Shown one piece after another: positions 11,773 to 22,323 of a DNA stretch of 64,000 nucleotides. Source of the stretch: Riptortus pedestris (taxonomy: Eukaryota; Arthropoda; Insecta; Hemiptera; Alydidae); contig CM032233.1 of the NCBI GenBank assembly GCA_019009955.1, positions 88,597,501 through 88,661,500 on the forward strand, in the 5' to 3' direction. How positions within the stretch are numbered: the first letter of the stretch is position 1; each line of letters starts with the position of its first letter. The notes under the pieces were generated by a model. It was not told the DNA's origin. It saw only the letters and a list, made by a program, of their open reading frames with translations, and searched no databases. The position numbers and the translations under genes are program-made.

Positions 11773-12736
11773 AAAACCAATAAGATTTGGGTTCAAACTA
11801 TGGTGTTTAGCTTCATCTAATGGATACATATTCAAATTTATTCCCTATGGTGGTGCTGCAAAAGAAACTGCTAACATACCTAAATTAGGACTTGGGGAAA
11901 GGGTTGTAAAAAGCCTAATAGAGGTCATAAGTTCCCCGAGAAATCATGTCATTTATTTTGTCAATTTCTTTTCTAGCTATCAATTGTTTTCTACTCTCAG
12001 TGAAATGAATTTTTATGCAACGGGTACTGTTCGAGAAAATAGAACTGGAAAGTGCCCACTTTTGCCTGTGAAAGATATGAAAATGAAATCCAAAGGGACT
12101 TACGATTATGCTTTTGACAATACTCAAAAAGTGTTATTTGTACGATGGCGTGATAATGCTGAGTTAACTATTGGTACAAATAATGGAACATTAGAGCCTA
12201 TTCATAAAACTAAAAGATACAATAGGAAGACCAAAATGCATGATTTGATTCCACAACCCAATGTCATTTCATCTTATAATAAAAGTATGGGTGGTGTTGA
12301 CCTACATGATAATTCCATTTCCGATTATAGGATTCGAGTTAGAGGTAAGAAATGGTGGTGGCCTCTTTTTACCAATTGTATTGACTCCACCTGTGTAAAT
12401 GCATGGAAGTTTTACAATATTGTTTCAGAACAAAAATTAACGCAGATAGAATTTCGATCATTCATTGTCCAGTCCCTTATGAAATCTGTTGAAGATAATT
12501 GCATTCGAAACTCTAATGAAGCAGCTCAAACACCAGATGAAACCAAACGAGGAAAACGCTCAAGATTATCAAATTTGCTCCAAATTCGTTATGACAATGT
12601 TGGACATATAATAAAAAGAGCTGATAATTCTAAAAGAAGACGGTGTGACCTATGCAAATCACAAACTGTGTATATATGCAAGAAATGTGATGTTGGTGTG
12701 CATCCGGATTGTTTTGAAGTTTACCATGAAAAATGA
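11773..12736 (+). pseudogene. piggyBac transposase, N-truncated and mutated
   Basis: This is a DDE transposase of the piggyBac type, which cuts and pastes DNA at TTAA. Homology starts at about 11785 (P-I-R-F-G-F-K-L-W), just after a stop or frameshift, and runs in one frame to the stop at 12734-12736. The last 250 codons start at ATG 11984. Seen in order: K-L-W-C-L and N-G-Y blocks, L-G-L-G-E-R-V-V, Y-F-V-N-F-F, T-G-T-V-R-E-N-R, M-G-G-V-D-L-H-D, K-K-W-W-W-P-L-F, and a C-terminal Cys-rich domain (C-D-L-C, C-K-K-C, H-P-D-C, H). In family members the second catalytic Asp sits in an F-D-N-F-F block. Here that residue is Val (codon near 11960). The first catalytic Asp region is absent. Catalysis is therefore not expected, although the DNA-binding Cys-rich domain looks complete. 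Confidence 0.85.
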
Positions 12737-12910
12737 TTATTTAGTTCACATATTTATAATTATTAAACTTCATAAGTAAATAATAAATATTATTTATAAC
12801 TTAATAACATGTGTATATTGCATTTATATTGTATTATCTGAAAATTCTGTGTTGCTTTAAATATAATATTTTTTACATTGATCTAGTTTTTGACCCCCGT
12901 CATGCCCAAT

Positions 12911-12926
12911 GTTGCGTAAACGCAAC
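12911..12926. promoter_or_regulatory. Right subterminal palindrome of piggyBac element
   Basis: GTTGCGTAAACGCAAC has 7-bp arms around AA and is preceded by CATGCCCAAT, like the CATGCCCATG context of the other two copies. It is probably the right-side counterpart. Confidence 0.55.
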
Positions 12927-13079
12927 AGTCTGTAAAATATAGCTTAAGCATAATAATTTTTATATTCTTATAAAAACATTTTATTTTCATATACTTAAAG
13001 CAGTTTCTCAAAGAAAACAAAAAAAAAAATTTTTCCTATACCCTTGGGCAGAAATGGGTTAACAGAGATATTTGCCTTT

Positions 13080-13198
13080 TAGCAGATTTCCCTTAAGGGA
13101 AATCAGCTATTGAGGTCGTACTCATGACGCGAGTTTCGAAAAATTTCTTCAAATGTCCATTGATCCTACCCAGGAGATGACGAAAATGAGGTCCGTTC

Positions 13199-13264
<66 letters not shown>

Positions 13265-13923
13265 GTTAACGCTCTAGCGGTCGCAATTTTTGTTTGATCG
13301 TTACGAAACTCGATATTTAACCGTTTTATGTAACGACAGATCAAGTTCGTTAATGGCTGAAATCGTACAAGAGGGAGGGGGGGGGTTAGAGGGGGAGATT
13401 TTCGAAAATTCGAAATATCTCCGTTATTATGCATCGGATCGAAACATTGTATAGAACCAATCTTATTGCAAATTAAATTTACTATAAATATTGTTTATAC
13501 ACTTATTCTCTATTTTGAATATTAACCGAGATATTTGCATTTTTATGAAGTCTGTGGTCGGGTGTTGTTCGGGTTAGTTTTCGTAAGTCTCGGCTCTGGC
13601 GGAAGCTTCTAACCTAACCTGTCGTTTCTAACCTTACCTAACCTTCTTTACTTTGTGAGATTTATGCAAATACGTTCTGTTCATCAGCCCCCCCCCCTTC
13701 TTAGGTTTTGGACTACTAAAATTTGAGTTATTAAAATATAAATTATTCTTACAATTCAGAAGCCGTTTCAGTTGGGAGTTTATTAAAATTAACTGAAAGA
13801 TTTCTCATTACCGTTTGTATTTACATATGGTGGTGTTGTGTTACCAGTATGCAGATTTCTCTATTGCTAAACTTCACATAGGAAATCTGCTTAGTTTACG
13901 CAGCCCCTGCGTGACGGACTTTT
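13080..13923 (+). mobile_element. TAGCAG element, complete long form (reference copy)
   Basis: The clearest complete copy, 844 bp. In order: TAGCAGATTTCCC merging into the perfect palindrome TTTCCCTTAAGGGAAA; AATCAGCTATTGAGGTCG; GTCCATTGATCCTACCCAGG; GAAAATGAGGTCCGTTCAAA; a (TA)n tract at 13206-13261; CGCTCTAGCGGTCGCAATTT; C- or G-rich stretches; ATTAACCGAGATATTTGC; then GGAAATCTGCTTAGTTTACG, the hairpin ACGCAG-CCC-CTGCGT and GTGACGGACTTTT. The inverted subterminal pair AGCAGATTTCCC/GGGAAATCTGCT, internal microsatellite, 3' stem-loop and T-rich insertion site are the known hallmarks of Helentron-derived HINE/DINE-1 elements. No protein is encoded. It is nested in another copy of its family between ATATTTGCCTTTT and TTTTCAGCATTCAG. 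Confidence 0.8.
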
Positions 13924-14458
13924 TTTGTTTTCAGCATTCAGTAAACCCCCAGTTCTACTCATTTAACAATAAGCTGTTACATCATGGCTCACTTTATTCG
14001 AAGCTTAAATACCAAATACTTTTGTAATTGAAACTTTACAGTGTGAGATACAAGCAAATGCTTTGTTTCATTACTTCATTAATCAATGTTTTACGTTCTT
14101 AATTGGAAAATGTTTATTTGATCTTTACCATACTCGATATTTAACCAACTGTTATTTTCATTGACGTGGTGGAAATCAGTCTAGGAATATAGGGGGGGGG
14201 ATAGTGGGGAATTCGAAATATCTCCGTAATTATGAGTCTTATCGTAAAATGTTATACAAGCAATGTTGTTACACTATTGCTGCTCTACAATTGGTTTTGA
14301 TTTCATTTTTTACTAGATCAAATATTAAGCGATTTATTCGCACTTTCTTGTTTTGAGCCTTTAGTGAACTTCACCGACTCAATTCCACTCATCGGATATG
14401 AGTGAGAAGAAATCATTAGTGTGTGACGCAGTCATGCAGCTCTTGTGTGACGGATTTT
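13924..14458 (+). repeat. TAGCAG host copy, second module and 3' end
   Basis: The interrupted host resumes with GTTTTCAGCATTCAGTAAAC and continues into a second diverged module (GTTTATTTGATCTTTACCAT onward). It ends at TTGTGTGACGGATTTT. It shows that the longest family members contain two related modules in tandem. Confidence 0.65.
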
Positions 14459-14994
14459 GAAATTATAGAACTTACTACTCCTACAGTGCTTAGAAATTTT
14501 CGGATATAAATGAGATAAATGCAGGAATGAGAATTAATTACTTAATAGGGAAAATACCTCCATTGAGTAATTCATCTTCTCAGTGTAGTTCCACCCGACA
14601 ATCACCACTTATGTTCGTTTAACAGGGTTGGGACAATTTTGAGATTATTCTACCTTCCTTGTTGAGTCAGCTCTTTTTCATAGTAATTTAAATTTTGCGC
14701 CTGACTGTTCGGCACAGTGAGTTATATTTTGCGAGTCTGTTGAGTCAGCTGAAATATTTGAATACAAGAGTAAGTATTTCTGTAGGGGGTACCGATATTT
14801 ATACAGAGTTACGCGAGGTATACAAGTACGGAAGTCAAGCCGAAACTGGCCTGGATGGATTATGGAAGGTGGAAGAACGGAAAATTCTGTTGAAAATTGA
14901 AAGCCGAAATTTTTCGTGATACAAAACGTCATTTAATAAGTACAAGTAAGTGACATATTATAAACATTTCTGATGAGTTAAAAGAATTTGTTTT
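14459..14994. other. Unique stretch, no supported gene
   Basis: Overlapping frames of about 75-84 codons on opposite strands (14678-14932) have no recognisable motif. The GAGTCAGCT motif occurs twice (about 14665 and 14743). Nothing further is seen. Confidence 0.35.
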
Positions 14995-15108
14995 CAGCAG
15001 ATTTCCCTTAAGGGAAATCAGCTATGAGGGCGTACTCATGACGCGATTCCAATGTCCATCAATCCTACCCAGGTGACGACGAAAATGAGGTCCGTTTAAA
15101 AATAATAA

Positions 15109-15170
<62 letters not shown>
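14995..15170 (+). repeat. TAGCAG element, 5' end to TA tract
   Basis: An intact palindromic 5' end (CAGCAGATTTCCCTTAAGGG) leads to the (TA)n tract at about 15116-15170. The remaining element is missing. A different repeat begins at the end of the TA tract. Confidence 0.7.
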
Positions 15171-15172
<2 letters not shown>

Positions 15173-15310
15173 TGTTGTTATTGTTTCTTGGAGTTTTGGT
15201 CAATGTTTTACCAACATTGATTTTTAGTTTATGCCAATAGTTCGAGAATATGTATTTTCTCTTCTTCATGGCAAGACTGAAGATACTTAAAAACTATTAT
15301 ACATTAAAGA
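15171..15310. repeat. Dispersed repeat R4, copy 1
   Basis: Its GGTGTTGTT, TTGGTCAATGTT and TAGTTTATGCC blocks recur at 21400-21520. Its far side carries the fold-back structure. A reverse-orientation piece (AAATATAACCTGGCCGAAAAC) lies at 16436-16470. Confidence 0.5.
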
Positions 15311-15416
15311 TACTTGTTCAAAAGACTTTTGTCTAAAGACGTTTGTCAAAAGAACTTGTGTCAAATGAACTTGGCTTCACAGCCATTTCCGAAGAGTGTT
15401 TGGAAATACACTTAAA

Positions 15417-16370
15417 CATTTCCGTTTACTCAAATTTGTCCAAGGCTAACGCTTGGAGCGAAAAGCTCACGTGCAGCACACGCCTAGCTGAAGAGTCTCG
15501 AAAGGTCGAAACGAAGTAGCCCAAACGTATCATCACTGAAAATGGGATTTCGAAGCCTAACTTTGCGCGGTTATACACCGATCAACTTGTTTCGCTTGGT
15601 GGGACTTTGGTTTCTCGTTTTCGTACTTACGGTAACTCATCAACAATGCGAAGAAACGTTGGAACGATTGGAATTAAGGCAAATTGCCTTGTTTCAAAGA
15701 TATTTGTTCAAAAGACTTTTGTCTAAAGACGTTTGTCAAACTGACTTAGTCGAAAGAACTTGTGTCAAATGAACTTGGCTTCACAGCTATTTCCGACTAG
15801 TGTTGTGAAAAGCTCACGTTTAGCACCCGACTAACTGAAGAGGATGATACGTTTGGGCTACTTCGTTTCGACCTTTCGAGACTCTTCAGCTAGGCGTGTG
15901 CTAAACGTGATCTTTTCGGGCGTTAGCCTAAGACAAAGTTGAGTAAACGGAAATGTTTAAGTGTATTTTCAAACACTCTTCGTAAATGGCTGTGAAGCCA
16001 AGTTCATTTGACACAAGTTCTTTTGACAAAGTCAGTTTGACAAACGTCTTTAGACAAAAGTCTTTTGAACAAATATCTTTGAAACAAGGCAGTTTGCCTT
16101 AATTCCAATCGGTCCAACGTTTCTTCGCATTGTTGATGAGTTACCGTAAGTACGAAAAGAGAAACCTAAGTCCCACCAACCGAAACAATTCAAGCGGTGT
16201 ATAACCGCCCAAAATTTAAGTTTCGAAATCCCATTTTCAGTGATGATACGTTAGGGCTACTTCCTTTCGACCTTTCGAGACTCTTCAGCTAGACGTGGGC
16301 TAAATGTGAGCTTTTCGCTCCAAGCGTTAGCCTAAGACAAAGTTGAGTAAACGGAAATGTTTAATGTATT
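15417..16370. mobile_element. Fold-back element, about 1 kb palindrome
   Basis: The left arm (about 15417-15843) and right arm (about 15844-16370) are inverted copies over most of their length, almost without a spacer. Both carry the same ordered motifs, such as GCTGAAGAGTCTCGAAAGG, ACGGTAACTCATCAACAATG and TTGTTCAAAAGACTTTTGTC. Within each arm, repeats built on CAAAAGACTTTTG, TTTGTCAAA and GTGTCAAATGAACTTG recur. The outer edges carry short ATTATACATTA-type inverted repeats. No protein of note is encoded; the 76-codon frame at 15542-15772 is inside the palindrome. The structure resembles fold-back/MITE elements that rearrange by hairpin extrusion. Confidence 0.7.
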
Positions 16371-16654
16371 ATACATTACATATTGCACTTCTGGTAACAT
16401 TAGGATCCTAATGTAACCAGAAGAGAAATACACCATGTATAAATATAACCTGGCCGAAAACATCAACACAGGTTGTAAAAAGCTGAGGGAATTTTCCATA
16501 GGGATCCTTCCCGGGAAAGGGGCAGGCTATTGCGCAACAGAAATTCGTGTTGCTCACATCCTCCCTTCCGACAGCTGAGGATAATGTTGAGTATAAACGG
16601 ACCTCCAGGAAGAGTCCTTTGGTTTGGAAGTCATTAATGCAGTTATTCATAATT
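16371..16654. other. R4-related and unique sequence
   Basis: It contains a 36-bp near-perfect palindrome at 16388-16423 (centre TAGGATCCTA), an inverted R4 piece and otherwise unassigned sequence. No gene seen. Confidence 0.4.
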
Positions 16655-16730
16655 TTAGCAGAAGGGTATTTTTAGAGGCAATCAGCTATTCAGGTTCTAA
16701 TGAAATAAAATAAACTCCGTTCAAAAAAAA

Positions 16731-16802
<72 letters not shown>

Positions 16803-17583
16803 TTGTTAACGCTCTAGCAGTCGTAATTTTTGTTTGAGCGTTACTAAACTCTATATTTAACCATTTTATGCAAAAATAAAGGTCAAGTTCGTTAATGGCT
16901 GAAATCGGACAGGTGGGAGAGGGGGGGGGTAGAGAGGTGAGATTTTCGAAAATTCGAAATATCTCTGCTACTATACGTCGGATCGGAAACTTGTATAGAA
17001 ACAATCTTCATGCAAATTAAATTTAATATAAATATAGTTATATACACTTATTCTGTATCTGGAATACTAACCGAGATACTTGCATTTTTCATATTCGGCT
17101 ATTGTCGGTTCTGTTCATGGGATTCCGCTGAAAGTTAGTTCGGCCGTTTCCGTAACTGTTCGGCTCTCATAAAATTGTTGTAGAGACTTGTGTAAGATTC
17201 TAATTTGGGAGATATATGCAAATATCTTTGTTGACCCCTCCCCCCGTTCTTTAGTTCATGGACTATTAAAATTTGAGTGATTGAGATAAAAATTATTCTG
17301 ATTCATTATAAATTACAGTACTAGATATAATAAATAGTTTTCAATAAAATTAATATGTTATATTCAGATATATTTCAGCAATTGTTTTTCTTTCCGGTGA
17401 AGAATATGTCTATCTATCTGTTCAGCTCTGAGTGGTTGGCAGACCAGCTTGTTTACAATTCAGACACTTTCCGTTATTTAAATTAGCTAAATGATTTCTG
17501 ATTACCGTTTTCACCGTTCTCTATTGTAAAACATCAGGTCGGAAATCTGCTTAGTTTACGCAGCCCCTGCGTGGTGGGCTTTT
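16655..17583 (+). mobile_element. TAGCAG element, long form, damaged 5' end
   Basis: It starts at TAGCAGAAGGG, where the palindrome is replaced by a short unrelated insert. It carries a TA tract with (GT)8 at 16734-16801 and ends at GCGTGGTGGGCTTTT. Interior blocks match the 13080 copy. Confidence 0.75.
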
Positions 17584-17769
17584 CTATAAATATTGTTATT
17601 CATGTTTTTTTCAGTATCTCGATTATTACCCAAGATATTTGTATTTTAGCAGATTTCCCTTAAGGGAAATAAGCTATTGAGGTTGTACTCATGACGGAAT
17701 TTTCGAATTTTTTCTTCAAATGCTAATCGATCCTACCTAGTAGATGACGAAAATGAGTTCCGTTCAAAA

Positions 17770-17821
<52 letters not shown>

Positions 17822-18470
17822 CTGTTACCGCTCTAGCGGTTGCAATTTTGGTTTGATAGTTACCAAACTCGATATTTAGTCGTTTATGTAAAAAGAAAGA
17901 TCAAGTTCATTAACGGCTGAAATCGGACTAGTGGGAGGGGGGTTTAGAGGGGAGGATTTTCGAAATATCTCCATTACTATACGTCGGATCGAAATATGTA
18001 TTGTACAGAATCAATCTTATTGCAAATTAAACTTACTATAAATAGTGTTATATACATTTATTCTCTATCTTGAATATTAACCGAGATATTTGCATTTTTA
18101 TTAAATCTGGGTGGCTAACGGACGGGTGACTTTCCCGCCAAAAGCTAGTTCGGCCGTTTCCTTAACTGCTTGAATCTCGTGAAATTTCTCTATTGTAAAA
18201 CTTCACGTGGGAAATCTGCTTAGTTTACGCAGCCCCTGCGTGACGGACTTTTTTAATTTTCGGCCATCAGTAAACGCCCACTTCTACTCATGTCATATTA
18301 ATAATAAGCTTCTGTGTGAATCTCTTTATTGGTAGCTAAATGTTAAATATTGTTTTCATTGAACGTTTACTGTGTGGAGTACATGAGAATATGTTGTGTG
18401 ATTACGTCAACAGTTAAGATTTGATGTTATTAACTCAAAAAGAACTCCGCATGACGGACTTTTTTTTGTT
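17584..18470 (+). repeat. TAGCAG host copy interrupted by a nested copy
   Basis: Host sequence at 17584-17646 ends in AAGATATTTGTATTTT and resumes at 18253 with AATTTTCGGCCATCAG. It runs to a decayed 3' end, CCGCATGACGGACTTTT. The break is the same internal T-rich site as in the 13080 nest. Confidence 0.7.
17647..18252 (+). mobile_element. TAGCAG element, complete short form, nested
   Basis: 606 bp from TAGCAGATTTCCCTTAAGGG to GTGACGGACTTTT, with TA tract 17772-17816 and an intact 3' hairpin. It lacks about 240 bp of the long-form interior. No open frame. Confidence 0.8.
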
Positions 18471-18733
18471 TAATTATAGTTTTAGAAATGACAAAATCTT
18501 TTCCCACGTTCCCATCTGGCCACGGTCTTTGAAAATGTAGAAGGTAATTTGTTTCCCTTACTAATTAGCCTGACCTCTATACTAATATATCTCAGGCACA
18601 ACGGACATATGGCCCAGTACACGACGCACTAACACTACGAGTATGCTCTCAAATACTACCTGATCGACAACACTTGCTTGTCTTAACAATGCTGGTGATG
18701 AAGAATGGTGATATACATTACATACAATAATAT
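18471..18733. other. Unique spacer
   Basis: No repeat membership or open frame could be assigned. Confidence 0.35.
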
Positions 18734-18852
18734 TAGCAGATTTCCATTAAGGGAAATCAGCTATTGAGGTCGTACTCATGACGCTATTTTCGAAACCTTT
18801 CTTCAAATGTCCATCGATCCTACACAGTAGATGACGAACATGAGGCCCGTTC

Positions 18853-18884
<32 letters not shown>
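18734..18884 (+). repeat. TAGCAG element 5' end, interrupted at TA tract
   Basis: TAGCAGATTTCCATTAAGGG through GAACATGAGGCCCGTTC to a TA tract, into which the first Helitron is inserted. The rest of this TAGCAG copy does not reappear beyond the Helitron pair. Confidence 0.65.
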
Positions 18885-18894
<10 letters not shown>

Positions 18895-20169
18895 GTAACC
18901 TCTGTCTGTACATTGATTTTTTTCGCGACATTTCACGATAACTTTTCGTTTCACATGTCACAGACACCATAGCTGCATTTTGTTTCTTTGGTGTCTGTTT
19001 GTTTGTTTATTTGTTTGTTTGTTTGTTATCTTTTCACGCATAAACGGTTGTACCGAATTTTATGAAACTTGGTATGTATATTACTACTAACCCAACTTAG
19101 ACTTTAGGCTATATTAATATCCTCTGAGACGAACAGGAGTGGGGGTTATAAGGAAGCCAGAAATTGAAAATAGCGATATTTCGTTTCCTATTGGTTTTTC
19201 GGCAAATATGAATATAACTAAAGTTGTTTATTTTGTTATTTAGAGTAACATTTGTTATATACACTTTTTTCGTATATCGAATTATAAACGTGATATACGC
19301 TAAAACCTATAGCCGAAGTGAACAATTTTATTTGGCACAAAAGACTCAACCGAAATAAATAAAACTCGGTATGTGTATTAGAACTAACGCATTCATTATA
19401 ACAAGCCATACCAACATTTCTAGGGACGGGCAGGAGTGGGGGTTGTAAGGGAGACCTGAATTTAAAAATAGCGGTATTTCATTTTCTATTGGTTTTTCGG
19501 CAAATATAAACATAAGGAAAGTTGTTTATTTTGTTATTTAGAGTAACTTTTGTTATATACACTTTTTTCGTACACCGAATTATAAAGGAGATATACGCTA
19601 AAACCTATAGCGGAAGTGAACAATTTTATTTGGCACAAAAGACTCAACCGAACTAAATAAAACACACGGTATGTGTATTAGAACTAACGCCTTCCTTATA
19701 ATAAGCCATACTAACATTTCTAGGGACGGGCAGGAGTGGGGGTTATAAGGGAGGCATGAAATTAAAAATAGTGATATTTCGTTTCATTTACGGGTTTTGG
19801 CAAATATGCACATAACAAAAGTTGTTTATTTTGTTATTTAGAGAAATTTGCTCAACAATTATTTTCAATATGAACTACCTGGAATAATTAATTCTAATTA
19901 TAATATATTATTATAATATTTTGTCCTTAATAATTTAAATCTATGCATAATGCACAGGAAACGGGAAATATGACAATATGGAGGTCAGTGAAGTCTTACA
20001 TAAAAAATTAATTTTATTATTTACAAATCCATAGAAACGACGGGTATAAACCCTAAACACTGGGACGGGTAAATGCCAAAATATTGTGCATAGTAAAGCC
20101 TTGCCAAAAAAATACAATCGCCTTCCAGCGTCAAATGAATTCCCGGGCGAAGCCGGGTATCTGAGCTAG
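18885..20169 (+). mobile_element. Non-autonomous Helitron A
   Basis: The 5' end TATATATAAAATTGTAACC lies in a TA tract, so the exact first base is uncertain. The 3' end shows the Helitron signature: a GC hairpin (CCCGGGCGAAGCCGGG, 20142-20157) followed 8 nt later by CTAG (20166-20169) and then T. Inside are a TTTG microsatellite (about 19000-19024), the CGCATAAACGG and GAAACTTGGTATGTATATTA blocks, and two to three units of a roughly 298-bp tandem repeat marked by GGCAGGAGTGGGGGTT. No Rep-helicase is encoded, so it depends on enzymes supplied elsewhere. Confidence 0.8.
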
Positions 20170-21374
20170 TATATATATAAAATTGTAACCTCTGTCTGTA
20201 CATTTTAAATTTTCGCGAAATTTCACGATAACTTTTCGTTTCACATGTCATAGACACCATAACTGCATTTTGTTTCTTTGGTGTCTGTTTGTTTGTTTAC
20301 TTGTTTGTTTGTTACCTTTTCACGCATAAACGGCTGAACCGAATTTTATGAAACTTGGTATGTATATTACTACTAACCCAACTTAGACTTTAGGCTATAT
20401 TAATATCCTCTGAGACAAACAGGAGTGGGGGTTATAGGGGGAGCCTGAAATTAAAAATAGCGATATTTTGTTTCCTATTGGTTTTACGGCAAATATGAAC
20501 ATAACAAAAGTTGTTTATTTTGTTATTCAGAGTAACTTTTGTTATATACAGTTTTTTCGTATTCCGAATTATAAACGAGATATACGCTAAAACTTATAGC
20601 GGAAGTGCACAATTTTATTTGGGACAAAAGACCCACCAACTAAATAAAATTCGGTATGTGTATTAGCACTAACGCTTTAATTATAACAAGCCATGCCAAC
20701 ATTTCTAGGGACGGGCAGGAGTGGGGGTTATAAGGGAGGCGAGAAATTAAAAATATCGATATTTCGTTTCCTATTGGTATAAACGAGATATACACTATAA
20801 ACTAAAGCGGGAGTCAACTATTTTATTGGGCGCTAACGATTGAACCGAACTTAACAAAACTCAGTATTTAGCATTAATTCTTCCATGATTATAAGCTATA
20901 TTACATTTTTTAGGTTGGAACGGGAGTGGGGGTTATAAGGGATGCCTGAAATAAAAATTCCCGATATTTCATTGTCTATTTGTTTTTCGACAAACCCGCA
21001 CATAACAAAAGTTGTTTACTTTGTTATTTAGATTAACTTTTGTTTTATACATTTCTCCACGAACAATGTGTGGAGCAAGTAATTCGCGTAGAAATATTGA
21101 TAAGCTCAACAATTCATTCCAATTTGAATTATGAGGTACCACACCTGAAAAAAGTAATTCAAATTTAAGTTAATATTTTGTCCTTAATAACTGAAATCTA
21201 TGCATAATGCACAGGAAACGGGAAATATGACAATATGTCACCCAACGGACCCTTACGGGAAAAAAAATGGCCCACACGGGGAGAGCAGTTGTACATGTAG
21301 AATTATTGCCAAAAACAGAATAGAATCTTTCCGCCTCAAATGATTTCCCGAGCGAAGCCGGGTACCTTGGCTAG
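20170..21374 (+). mobile_element. Non-autonomous Helitron B, directly abutting A
   Basis: The 5' TATATATATAAAATTGTAAC begins at the base after the CTAG of Helitron A. The 3' hairpin CCCGAGCGAAGCCGGG (21347-21362) is followed by CTAG at 21371-21374. The internal repeat units are more decayed than in A. The head-to-tail join without spacer suggests either insertion into the A/T next to CTAG or read-through rolling-circle replication. Confidence 0.8.
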
Positions 21375-21379
21375 TATAT

Positions 21380-21522
21380 ATATGTGTGTGTGTGTGTGTG
21401 TTGATGTTTTCGACCAGGTTATATTTATATATGGTGTTGTTGTTTTTTTGGAGGTTTGGTCAATGTTAGTGAAAAAATCTTAGTTTATGCCGATATTTCA
21501 AGAATTTTATTTTAGCAGATTT
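21380..21522 (+). repeat. Dispersed repeat R4, copy 2 (left part)
   Basis: After a GT run, TTGATGTTTTCG, GGTGTTGTTGTT and TTAGTTTATGCCGATA match R4 at 15171-15310. A TAGCAG copy is nested at its T-rich site, and R4-like sequence continues at 22138-22258. Confidence 0.5.
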
Positions 21523-22137
21523 CCCTTAAGGGAAATCAGCTATTGAGGTCGTACTCATGACGCGAGTTTTGAAAAATTTCCACAAATGTCCATCGATCCT
21601 ACCCAGGAGATGACGAAAATGAGGTCCGTTCAAAATTATATATATATATATTTGTCTGTTAACGCTCTAGCGGTCGCAATTTTTGTTTAATCGTTACCAA
21701 ACTTCATATTTAAGCGTTTTACGTAAAAAGAGAGATCAAGTTCGTTAATGGCTGAAATCGGACCTGTGGGAGGGGGGGTTTAGAGGGGGGGATTTTTGAA
21801 AATTCAAAATATCTCCGTTACTATACTTCGGATCGAAAAATATTATAGAATCAATCTTATTGCAAATTAAATTTACTATAAATATTGTTATATACATTTA
21901 TTCTCTATCTTGAATATTAACTGAGATATTTGCATTTGTATTCTGCATGTGCTCGGCAGGAGTGGCTATGTTCGGACTTTTAGCCGTGAGCTCTGGCGGC
22001 CGTTTTTTGTAATTATTTCGTCCCTCGTGAATAGTTTTAGAGGTTACTTACTACTACAGCTGTTATTAGGCAGATATTGTAAAACTTCACGTGGGAAAAT
22101 CTGCTTAGTTTACGCAGCCCCTGCGTGACGGACTTTT
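21523..22137 (+). mobile_element. TAGCAG element, complete short form
   Basis: 615 bp from TAGCAGATTTCCCTTAAGGG to GTGACGGACTTTT. The TA tract is short (about 21643-21654). The hairpin and both subterminal inverted repeats are intact (GGGAAAATCTGCT has one extra A). It is nested in R4 at a T-rich site. Confidence 0.8.
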
Positions 22138-22255
22138 TCTCTTTTTCAGTGCTGTAAAAATACAGGTGCTAATTTATAATATTGCACTTTATATATTGTT
22201 GTTAAACTAGAGTGTAACAAGAGGTGTTTATGTTATTTTTACTTAACAAGACTAA

Positions 22256-22323
<68 letters not shown>
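22138..22323. repeat. R4 continuation and TA microsatellite
   Basis: R4-like sequence is followed by (TA)n at 22259-22321, which serves as the insertion site of Helitron C. Confidence 0.5.

Larger units (their letters stand above)
11330..13058 (+). mobile_element. piggyBac-type transposon, decayed
   Basis: A 1729-bp element bounded by TTAA at 11326-11329 and 13059-13062, the signature target duplication of piggyBac. The inverted ends are CCCATTTCTTCCCA on the left and TGGGCAGAAATGGG on the right, 13 of 14 complementary. It encodes the C-terminal two-fifths of a transposase on +. Subterminal palindromes recur near both ends. Removing element and duplication restores a TAGCAG-family ATATTAACMGAGATATTTG block, so it landed in a TAGCAG copy. 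The missing 5' coding part and damaged catalytic site make it non-autonomous. Confidence 0.85.
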
